Below are positions 1 to 5,805 of a stretch of 9,785 nt of DNA, in pieces. The notes under the pieces were generated by a model. The model did not search any database. It was not told the origin of the DNA and saw nothing but the letters and a program-made list of their open reading frames with translations. The DNA is from Flavobacteriales bacterium. Its GTDB lineage: Bacteria > Bacteroidota > Bacteroidia > UBA10329. Made by a program: the position numbers and the translations under genes. Numbering within the stretch: the stretch's first letter is position 1; each line of letters begins with the position of its first letter. The stretch lies in contig DMRV01000058.1 in assembly GCA_003456455.1 (NCBI GenBank), forward strand, positions 1 through 9,785. Reading direction: 5' to 3'.

Positions 1-239
1 ACATGCGTCAGTTGTTGAAGACGAAATTGGTTGACATGGATCTTTCTGTTAGAGCATTAAACTGTTTGAAAGCAGCTGATGTAGAGACATTGGGAGACCT
101 TGTTTCGTACAATAAGAATGATTTGTTGAAGTTCAGAAACTTCGGTAAGAAATCTCTTACGGAGTTGGATGATTTGGTTCATGCTAAGAACCTAACATTC
201 GGAATGAACCTTTCGAAATATAGACTAGACGAAGATTAA
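1..239 (+). CDS. rpoA: DNA-directed RNA polymerase subunit alpha, C-terminal fragment
   Basis: This is the last 78 or so codons of the RNA polymerase alpha subunit. The gene is cut by the left window edge, so the ATG at base 3 is an internal methionine. What remains is the C-terminal domain (alpha-CTD), which binds promoter UP elements and contacts activators. Counting from base 3, LSVRALNCLK (residues 14-23) and FGKKSLTEL (47-55) match the two helix-hairpin-helix segments. R17, N20, G48, K50, S51 and E54 fall at the positions of E. coli R265, N268, G296, K298, S299 and E302, the DNA-contacting residues, so all are conserved. The tail ends in acidic residues. rplQ follows 64 bases downstream, the usual order at the end of the ribosomal protein operon. 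Identification is secure. Confidence 0.96.
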   Translation, partial: MRQLLKTKLVDMDLSVRALNCLKAADVETLGDLVSYNKNDLLKFRNFGKKSLTELDDLVHAKNLTFGMNLSKYRLDED

Positions 240-303
240 TTTACAAGCTTCAAGTAGCGAGGAATAATTTTGACTCTCAAATCTTGAACGTTGAACAACA
301 GTA

Positions 304-855
304 ATGAGACACAAAAAAGGTTTTAACCATTTAGGCAGAAAGAAGGGGCATAGAAGAGCTATGTTGGCGAACATGGCGAGTTCCCTTATTCTTCATAAGC
401 GAATTACCACCACGGTGGCAAAAGCGAAAGCTTTGCGTATGTACATAGAGCCGCTTATCACTAAGTCTAAGGATGATGCTACTCACTCAAGGAGAGTTGT
501 ATTTAGTTACCTAAATGATAAAGTTGCTACTGCTGAGCTCTTCAGAGAAGTATCTCCAAAGGTTGCTGATAGACCAGGTGGTTATACGCGTATCGTTAAG
601 TTAGCAACTCGTTTGGGTGATAGTGCTGATATGGCCATGATTGAATTAGTGGACTTTAACGAATTGTTGCTCACTGAAGCTAAGCCTAAGAAAGCTAGAA
701 GAAGCAGAAGAGGTGGAGCTAAAAAAACTGAAGGGGCTCCTGTAGCGGAAGCTACGGTTGAAGAAGCACCAGCTCCAGAAGCGAAGGTGGAAGAGCCAAA
801 GTCTGAAGAAAAGAAAGACGATAGCGCAGAAGGCGAAGAGAAGAAAGAGGCTTAA
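304..855 (+). CDS. rplQ: 50S ribosomal protein L17 with long charged C-terminal tail
   Basis: L17 is a large-subunit ribosomal protein near the peptide exit tunnel. The start MRHKKGFNHLGRKKGHR, then ANMASSLILHKRITTT (residues 22-37) and GGYTRIVKLATRLGDSADMA (92-111) are the family signature. The core ends near residue 120, about where bacterial L17 normally stops (E. coli 127 residues). It is followed by some 60 extra residues: a basic patch, KKARRSRRGG (129-138), then an Ala/Pro/Glu/Lys low-complexity stretch to residue 183. Such tails are common in Bacteroidota L17 and are presumably disordered and solvent-exposed. The gene sits 64 bases after rpoA, which fits co-transcription as the last gene of the operon, and the terminator at 881-913 closes the unit. 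The ATG at 304 gives the conserved N-terminus exactly. Confidence 0.97.
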   Translation: MRHKKGFNHLGRKKGHRRAMLANMASSLILHKRITTTVAKAKALRMYIEPLITKSKDDATHSRRVVFSYLNDKVATAELFREVSPKVADRPGGYTRIVKLATRLGDSADMAMIELVDFNELLLTEAKPKKARRSRRGGAKKTEGAPVAEATVEEAPAPEAKVEEPKSEEKKDDSAEGEEKKEA

Positions 856-880
856 TAGCTTTTCCTTTAGTCAAAACTTA

Positions 881-913
881 AAACCCCAATCTCGAAAGAG
901 GTTGGGTTTTTTT
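881..913 (+). terminator. Rho-independent terminator after rplQ, possibly bidirectional
   Basis: A hairpin is formed by arms at 881-893 and 898-910 around a GAAA loop (894-897). From the loop outward the pairs are three Watson-Crick, one T-G wobble, A-T, A-T, three C-G, one C-T mismatch, then three A-T. Seven T residues (907-913) close the 3' side, partly inside the stem. It lies 26 bases after the rplQ stop. On the opposite strand the same stem is followed by a shorter T run, so it may also end the convergent gene whose stop is at 936, but with lower efficiency. The fold was worked out by hand. Confidence 0.88.
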
Positions 914-935
914 ATGGAGTAAATTCAGCTACGTA

Positions 936-1613
936 CTAATCGCAACACCCTTTCATTTTTTTCAACTCGCTTAGCCCAACTTGGTACGAGATGCCAATTC
1001 GGAAAATCAAAGCTGTTTCGTAATTCTTGAAAGGGTGCTCGCGTTCTTTCGTATCGGAATAAGCAGTTTGCAGTGAGCGCAACTTTACAGATTGGCCGAA
1101 AGTGGCTGGGCCACCGCCTACACTCAAGTTTAAATAGAATCCTTTGTAGAAGCTACAACGCGTACCAATTCCAAAATGATGCGCAATAGAATTACTCACT
1201 ACTTCACGTACCGCTCCGTAAGAGTTTAAACCATCGTCCGTATCTACAATTACGCCTCTACGTGATTTGATGAATCCATAATTCAAATCATAAAAAATAA
1301 AGGGAGCGAACAATCGGTTACTTCTGATTGGGAAATACTCATACTTAAAAGAAACTCCGTGACGTGCCCAATCGCTCTGCCCATCAAAAAGGTCGTGGTA
1401 AACGATATGCGGACCAAGTGCAACCGCATGTTTTTTCATGGTGTAAGTAATATGAAATCCAGCGACCGCGCTTTCCAAGTAAGAAAGTCCTGTATATGAA
1501 ACCTCAACCCCCAAGCTATTGTCGAACGCTGTACTGTCCTTTTGTGCAGTGGTGGTATGAACACAGCCTATTAACAAGATTATTGTAGCAAGTATTCCGA
1601 ATACGTTCTTCAT
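936..1613 (-). CDS. Exported protein of unknown function, predicted small beta-barrel
   Basis: I do not recognise the family of this 225-residue protein. The N-terminus is a clear export signal: MKN, a hydrophobic stretch FGILATIILLIG (5-16), then CVHTTTAQ. It can be read in two ways: as a lipoprotein with lipobox LIGC (Cys17 lipidated), or as a standard signal peptide cleaved near TTAQ (21-24), the ending favoured in Bacteroidota. The mature part has amphipathic, aromatic-rich stretches typical of outer-membrane strands, roughly residues 33-45, 49-58, 62-73, 85-95, 102-114, 143-155, 157-168 and 198-212. That suggests about eight strands. The protein does not end on an aromatic strand residue but continues with a basic segment and a terminal GCCD, unusual for a barrel. 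The gene stands alone on its strand, divergent from the RraA-family gene (48-base gap). Export is likely; the barrel is an inference; the function is unknown. Confidence 0.75.
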   Translation of the reverse strand: MKNVFGILATIILLIGCVHTTTAQKDSTAFDNSLGVEVSYTGLSYLESAVAGFHITYTMKKHAVALGPHIVYHDLFDGQSDWARHGVSFKYEYFPIRSNRLFAPFIFYDLNYGFIKSRRGVIVDTDDGLNSYGAVREVVSNSIAHHFGIGTRCSFYKGFYLNLSVGGGPATFGQSVKLRSLQTAYSDTKEREHPFKNYETALIFRIGISYQVGLSELKKMKGCCD

Positions 1614-1620
1614 CGAAGAT

Positions 1621-1650
1621 CAAATTAGCTATTTTCAAGCATTACCCAAA
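1621..1650 (-). promoter_or_regulatory. Candidate Bacteroidota-type promoter for the 936-1613 gene
   Basis: Read on the reverse strand, TTTG (1650-1647) is followed after 19 bases by TAATTTG (1627-1621). The established Bacteroidota consensus is TTTG, 19-21 bases, then TAnnTTTG, so the -33 element and spacing fit and the -7 element is one base short. Transcription would start only a few bases before the ATG at 1613, giving a nearly leaderless mRNA. I saw no comparable promoter on the forward strand for the gene at 1662. Short motifs like this arise by chance, so the call is tentative. Confidence 0.35.
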
Positions 1651-1661
1651 CGTAGTTTAAA

Positions 1662-2141
1662 ATGCAGCATGCAACAGCAGATCTTTGCGATAAACATATT
1701 GACAAGCTCCAAGTAGCCGAACCCATGTTTTCAGATTTCGGGGCAATCGGTCGCTTTGAAGGAGAAATTCATACTCTAAAAGTTTTTGAGGACAATACGC
1801 TGGTTCGTGCCGCATTAGAAAAGGACGGAACAGGAAAGGTGCTTGTAGTTGATGGCGGTGGTTCACTCCGTTGTGCACTTGTTGGTGATAATATTGCTGC
1901 CTTAGCTATTCAGAATAACTGGCGTGGTTTGGTGGTTTTTGGTTGCATTCGAGATTCAAGACAGATTGGAAAAATGGAAATTGGCCTAAAAGCGCTCGGT
2001 ACCAACCCAACTAAAAGCGTTAAACGCAACGAAGGGCAGGAGAATATTGAAGTCCGTTTTGCTGGGGTTAATTTCAAGCCTGGTACATATCTCTATGCTG
2101 ACGAAGATGGAATTGTTGTTAGTGATTTGCAACTACTTTGA
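1662..2141 (+). CDS. rraA: RraA-family protein (RNase E regulator-like / HMG aldolase-like)
   Basis: At 159 residues this is the length of E. coli RraA, and it aligns from end to end: TADLCDKH (5-12), VAEPMFSDFG (18-27), VFEDNTLVRAAL (41-52), VLVVDGGGSLR (60-70), ALVGDNIAALAIQNNWRGLV (72-91), and LYADEDGIVVS (144-154). E. coli RraA binds RNase E and inhibits it. Many relatives are instead metal-dependent 4-hydroxy-4-methyl-2-oxoglutarate aldolases or oxaloacetate decarboxylases, marked by a D-X20-R-D motif. Here D76, then exactly 20 residues, then R97-D98 satisfy that motif, whereas E. coli RraA lacks it at these positions as I recall its sequence. Enzymatic activity is therefore plausible and the symbol records family only. 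The ATG at 1662 matches the family N-terminus. There is no clear Shine-Dalgarno sequence. The FAD-oxidoreductase gene begins 63 bases later on the same strand, so co-transcription is possible but not shown. Confidence 0.85.
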   Translation: MQHATADLCDKHIDKLQVAEPMFSDFGAIGRFEGEIHTLKVFEDNTLVRAALEKDGTGKVLVVDGGGSLRCALVGDNIAALAIQNNWRGLVVFGCIRDSRQIGKMEIGLKALGTNPTKSVKRNEGQENIEVRFAGVNFKPGTYLYADEDGIVVSDLQLL

Positions 2142-2149
2142 GTACTCAA
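2138..2149. repeat. 12-base perfect palindrome over the rraA stop codon
   Basis: TTGAGTACTCAA is a perfect inverted repeat with no loop, overlapping the TGA stop at 2139-2141. It lies 55 bases before the start of the FAD-oxidoreductase gene. It could be an operator half-site pair, but with no spacer it cannot form a stable RNA hairpin and it has no T run, so it is not a terminator. One or two 12-base palindromes are expected by chance in a window this long. Confidence 0.3.
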
Positions 2150-2204
2150 GTCGGGCAACGGACAACATTTGCTATAAAGTAACAGTTGCTTTGAAACATA
2201 CTGC

Positions 2205-3494
2205 ATGACGCAAGAGAAGAACATAATTATCATCGGTAACGGAGTTTCCGGAATTACCGCAGCTCGGCACATTCGAAAACGTAGCAATCACCGCATCATC
2301 GTTATTTCTGCTGAAACCGATCATTTCTTCTCACGCACTGCGCTCATGTATATTTACATGGGACACATGAAATATGAGCACACCAAACCATACGAGGATT
2401 GGTTTTGGGAAAAGAATCGGATTGAGTTGAGACGGGCTTACGTTTCTAAGGTGAACCCTGATTCTAATACTGTTTTGCTAGATTCTGGCGAACAGATGAA
2501 CTATGACGAACTCATTATTGCTACTGGTTCTGCATCAAATAAGTTTGGCTGGCCTGGTCAGGATTTGAAAGGAGTTCAAGGCCTGTACAATTATCAGGAT
2601 CTAGAATTGATGGAAGCCAGTACCAATGGAATCGAAAGAGCAGTTGTGGTTGGTGGCGGTCTGATTGGGATAGAGATGGTTGAAATGCTACTATCTCGTC
2701 AAATTCCAGTCACGTTTCTAATTAGAGAAGACAGCTTTTGGAATAATGTACTTCCGAAGGAAGAGTCCGAAATGATTAATCGACACATCCGGTCGCATCA
2801 TGTGGATTTTCGTTTGAAAACGGAACTCAAAGAGATTCTTTCGGATGAGATTGGAACTGTTAGAGCAGTTGTTACTGGCGATGGTGAGGAGATTCCTTGT
2901 CAGTTTGTTGGGCTCACAGTTGGAGTGCACCCCAATATTTCATTTCTGAAAGACTCTGGAATTGAAACGAATAAAGGCATTTTGGTTGATTCCCATTTAC
3001 GAACAAGCATTCCTAATATTTACGCTTTAGGAGATTGTGCAGAACTTCGTAAGCCGCAACCAAGTAGGAGGTCAATAGAAGCAGTTTGGTATACAGGAAA
3101 AATGATGGGAGAAACCGTTGCAGCTACTATTTGTGGACAACCAACCGAATACAATGCAGGTATCTGGTATAATTCCGCCAAATTCTTTGATATAGAGTAT
3201 CAGACTTACGGGTATGTTTCTGCACAACCGATAACAGGCGAAGAATCTTTGTATTGGGAATCTATTGATGGTATACGTTCGTTGAGGATTGTTTTCAATT
3301 CGGCTACTAAATCGGTAGTAGGTTTTAACGCGTTTGGCATTCGGTTAAGACATCATGTTTGCGACAAATGGTTACGAAATAGCGCTTCCATTGATGAGGT
3401 TGTTTCCAATTTAGGAAGCGCCAATTTCGACCCTGAGTTCTTCAAGAAGTTTGAAAAAGAAGTTCAGACACAATTTCAATCTCTTTCAGCATGA
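2205..3494 (+). CDS. FAD/NAD(P)-dependent oxidoreductase, ferredoxin-reductase-like
   Basis: This 429-residue flavoprotein has the two-dinucleotide-fold layout of the pyridine nucleotide-disulphide oxidoreductase superfamily. In order: an FAD-binding loop GNGVSG (11-16) after a hydrophobic strand; ATGS (106-109), the usual hinge motif; a second loop GGGLIG with following E157 (150-157) for NAD(P)H; and YALGDCAE (273-280), whose D277 contacts FAD ribityl. I see no CxxxxC or CxxC redox-active pair, so it is closer to rubredoxin/ferredoxin reductases and the N-terminal module of assimilatory nitrite reductase than to disulphide reductases. The C-terminal 110 residues, starting near IWYNSAKFFDIEYQTYG (319-335), look like the reductase interface domain. 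There is no signal peptide or membrane segment, so it is cytoplasmic. Its last four bases (ATGA) overlap the start of the membrane ferredoxin gene, which is its likely redox partner. Substrate and NADH/NADPH preference are unknown. Confidence 0.88.
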   Translation: MTQEKNIIIIGNGVSGITAARHIRKRSNHRIIVISAETDHFFSRTALMYIYMGHMKYEHTKPYEDWFWEKNRIELRRAYVSKVNPDSNTVLLDSGEQMNYDELIIATGSASNKFGWPGQDLKGVQGLYNYQDLELMEASTNGIERAVVVGGGLIGIEMVEMLLSRQIPVTFLIREDSFWNNVLPKEESEMINRHIRSHHVDFRLKTELKEILSDEIGTVRAVVTGDGEEIPCQFVGLTVGVHPNISFLKDSGIETNKGILVDSHLRTSIPNIYALGDCAELRKPQPSRRSIEAVWYTGKMMGETVAATICGQPTEYNAGIWYNSAKFFDIEYQTYGYVSAQPITGEESLYWESIDGIRSLRIVFNSATKSVVGFNAFGIRLRHHVCDKWLRNSASIDEVVSNLGSANFDPEFFKKFEKEVQTQFQSLSA

Positions 3495-4864
3495 GCAAGG
3501 AAGGGTTTAGCATATCGTTAGCGAGTCCGCATGCTCCTGGTCTGGATGGCGTTCAGAAATTGGGTATTGCTCTTTTTGCATTGGCTTTCTTATTTACGCT
3601 GGTAGGAATGTTTGGACCCGCGGCTAAAGACCCAGCTTTATTCTTCTACCTCGGTTTTGTTGGTTCGGCTGCAGGACTGAGCGTATATATGGTTCGAAGT
3701 ATTCTGAAGAAACCAGCTGGAGTTCAAAACAATCACATTTTCACATCAAGTCTTACCAATCGTGGGTTGTGGGGTTGGGCCTTTGGTATTTTTCTTACAG
3801 GGTTTTACGTGGTGCTTTATTGGGGTTCTGACGATCTCTGGAATGACTCGCCAGTTGTCCTACTATTTGACCCAATTAGTAGGGGGCTGTTCAATCATGC
3901 ACCAGACAGGTGGTTCTTATATTCGTTTGTGTATACTGTTTCCATCCTGATTATGGGTGTTCGAGCGATACTGAAATACCGTCATTCCAATTATCAAATT
4001 ATTCGCACGTGTTCCATCATGTTCTTTCAGCTGGGTTTTGCGTTTTTGATTCCGCAGTTTCTAAAAGCAATGAGCCAGCCTGAATATTACTTCAGCTACT
4101 TCTGGCCTTTAGATTACGATATACTTTTTCCCAATTCTGTAGATGCATTGCTTTCAAATGGCGCATTGGGTGTGTGGATGCTGATTATTTCAGCCGTTCT
4201 AACGTTTATTGCTACGCCAATTCTCACATATTTTTTCGGAAAACGCTGGTATTGCAGTTGGGTTTGCGGTTGCGGAGGATTGGCAAATACAGCTGGCGAT
4301 CCGTTTCGGCAGCTCTCCGATAAAACCATGAAAGCATGGAAAATTGAACGCTGGATGATTCATTCTGTGCTTCTGTTTATTATTGGTTTGACCATTTTAC
4401 TTTGGGTCAATTCTTATTTGGAAGGTGGCATTTTCGGAAGCATTTCTCATACGCTTACTAAAGTTTACGCGTTCCTTATCGGACAAGCATTTGCAGGTGT
4501 GGTAGGAGTAGGGTTCTATCCGCTTTTAGGCACACGCGTTTGGTGTCGGTTTGGTTGCCCGATGGCTGCCTACCTTGGATTACTTCAGAAGTATTTCTCA
4601 CGGTTCCGAATCACAACCAATGGAGGTCAATGCATCAGCTGTGGTAATTGCAGCACATACTGCGAAATGGGAATTGACGTTCAGGCTTATGCACAGCGTG
4701 GTGAGAATATCGTTCGTTCTTCATGTGTTGGTTGCGGTATCTGCTCAACCGTTTGTCCACGTGGCGTGCTCAACCTGGAAAATGGTTCAACCCACACAGA
4801 CCGCGAGAATGGCAATCCAATTACGTTTGGCAATGATGGCGTTGGGTTAAAAATGAACCTCTAG
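3491..4864 (+). CDS. Membrane-bound polyferredoxin with two [4Fe-4S] motifs (NapH/NosR/CcoG-like)
   Basis: This 457-residue protein has about eight hydrophobic segments (roughly 23-45, 49-70, 92-112, 141-160, 173-192, 226-248, 289-306, 322-346) and a C-terminal ferredoxin domain. That domain binds two [4Fe-4S] clusters through C381/C384/C387/C391 and C412/C415/C418/C422. Before it are the two membrane-edge cysteine motifs of the NapH/NosR/CcoG group: CSWVC (255-259) and CRFGCP (352-357). The second is canonical CxxxCP; the first reads CSWVCGCGG, with Gly in place of Pro and an extra Cys261. Known relatives move electrons between quinol and cytoplasmic or periplasmic carriers. There is no CcoG-type C-terminal domain and no NosR FMN domain. 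Translational coupling (ATGA overlap) to the upstream flavoprotein suggests electrons pass from NAD(P)H through FAD to these clusters, or the reverse. The stop overlaps that of the convergent gene. The family is clear; the physiological role is not. Confidence 0.87.
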   Translation: MSKEGFSISLASPHAPGLDGVQKLGIALFALAFLFTLVGMFGPAAKDPALFFYLGFVGSAAGLSVYMVRSILKKPAGVQNNHIFTSSLTNRGLWGWAFGIFLTGFYVVLYWGSDDLWNDSPVVLLFDPISRGLFNHAPDRWFLYSFVYTVSILIMGVRAILKYRHSNYQIIRTCSIMFFQLGFAFLIPQFLKAMSQPEYYFSYFWPLDYDILFPNSVDALLSNGALGVWMLIISAVLTFIATPILTYFFGKRWYCSWVCGCGGLANTAGDPFRQLSDKTMKAWKIERWMIHSVLLFIIGLTILLWVNSYLEGGIFGSISHTLTKVYAFLIGQAFAGVVGVGFYPLLGTRVWCRFGCPMAAYLGLLQKYFSRFRITTNGGQCISCGNCSTYCEMGIDVQAYAQRGENIVRSSCVGCGICSTVCPRGVLNLENGSTHTDRENGNPITFGNDGVGLKMNL

Positions 4865-5802
4865 TCTGCTTTAGGAAGAAACACTTCAGCCATCATACAA
4901 CGCGCGCTTCCTCCACCCAAGGTTTCGATGGTTTCTAAAGAACTATGGAGAATACGATTCGTCTTTTCAATCGTACTAATCTGTTCATCATTCAAACTTT
5001 CGAAAGCTTGATTTGACATTACCATAATACGTTCGTCCTTATCATTTACAACCTGCAACATATTGCCTGCAAAGCTCGACTTCTGAGCTTCAGATATCAG
5101 CATAATTTCTTTGCCTGTTTCTGTAAGGGAATCAAGCACTAGTTTGCGCTCCATCTCATCTTTGATGCTGTCAGCACAAACGATGGCCAATTCCTGACCA
5201 ACGCTCATCATTACATTGGTGTGGTAAATTGGCAGCAATTGACCATCCAAAGCTTGCAAAGCATGAAAGCTAACCACGCTGTAATTGGTAAGCTTTGCCC
5301 AATTAACCAGTTCATCTTCATTGGTGCGGTGCGACAGACAGGCGTACGCAATGCTGTTTTCGTGATCGAGAACCAGGCTTCCTGTTCCTTCCAAAATGCG
5401 CTCTTCGTTTTCGGCTGGTGAGAGGTCAATCACCTCATCAACCCTAAATCCGTTGGCTGTGAGAATGTTTAGCACATCCATTCTTCTTTCCTTTCTGCGG
5501 TTTGGTGCATACATCGGATAAAGAACAACTGCACCATTTCCGTGCATCGAAATCCAGTTATTAGGAAAAATAGAATCTGGAGTTTTTGATTCAGGCGTAT
5601 CGTTAACCACAATCACATTAACTCCTGCATTGCGAAGCTTGTCAACAAAATCATCAAACTCCTGCAGCGCTAACGATTGGGCTCGCGAATCACTCAATCC
5701 TTCAACTTCGTGCTGATAATGGTTGTCTAATGCGGTCTGTTCATTCAACTCAAACGCAATTGGCCTAATCATCAAAAGGTGAGAGGTGTTTTGTTTTGCC
5801 AT
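4861..5802 (-). CDS. ctlX: Citrulline hydrolase CtlX-type amidinotransferase-fold enzyme
   Basis: This is a 313-residue cytoplasmic enzyme of the pentein (guanidine-modifying) fold. Residues: IFPNNWISMH (78-87), EGTGSLVLD (138-146, acid E138), YHTNVMMSVG (193-202, catalytic H194) and GGGSARCMMAE (296-306, nucleophile C302). This Glu-His-Cys set with FPNNW and YHTN is the pattern of the family named citrulline utilisation hydrolase CtlX, which splits the ureido group of citrulline to give ornithine. It differs from dimethylarginine hydrolases and from true arginine deiminases, which carry FTRD and HxDT. Substrate is inferred from family resemblance only. It lies three bases after the stop of the arginine-deiminase-type gene, so the two are almost surely co-transcribed. 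Its TAG stop is the complement of the overlapping stop of the forward gene. The ATG at 5802 is followed after a few residues by the conserved LLMIRP. Confidence 0.83.
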   Translation of the reverse strand: MAKQNTSHLLMIRPIAFELNEQTALDNHYQHEVEGLSDSRAQSLALQEFDDFVDKLRNAGVNVIVVNDTPESKTPDSIFPNNWISMHGNGAVVLYPMYAPNRRKERRMDVLNILTANGFRVDEVIDLSPAENEERILEGTGSLVLDHENSIAYACLSHRTNEDELVNWAKLTNYSVVSFHALQALDGQLLPIYHTNVMMSVGQELAIVCADSIKDEMERKLVLDSLTETGKEIMLISEAQKSSFAGNMLQVVNDKDERIMVMSNQAFESLNDEQISTIEKTNRILHSSLETIETLGGGSARCMMAEVFLPKAD

Positions 5803-5805
5803 CGT

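Noticed and set aside
284..297. Tandem heptamer TTGAACG/TTGAACA before rplQ
   Set aside because: Two copies of seven bases in an AT-rich gap are expected by chance and have no other support.
1657..1878. Reverse-strand open frame of 73 codons inside the RraA-family gene
   Set aside because: It lies antisense to a gene with end-to-end family conservation, and its translation shows no recognisable domain or start context.
2168..2193. Promoter for the FAD-oxidoreductase gene (TTTG at 2168, TTGCTTTG at 2186)
   Set aside because: The spacer is only 14 bases against the 19-21 expected, and the -7 element has a mismatch.
4551..4850. Forward open frame of 99 codons within the polyferredoxin gene
   Set aside because: It is an out-of-frame shadow of the ferredoxin region; the cysteine motifs are in the annotated frame.
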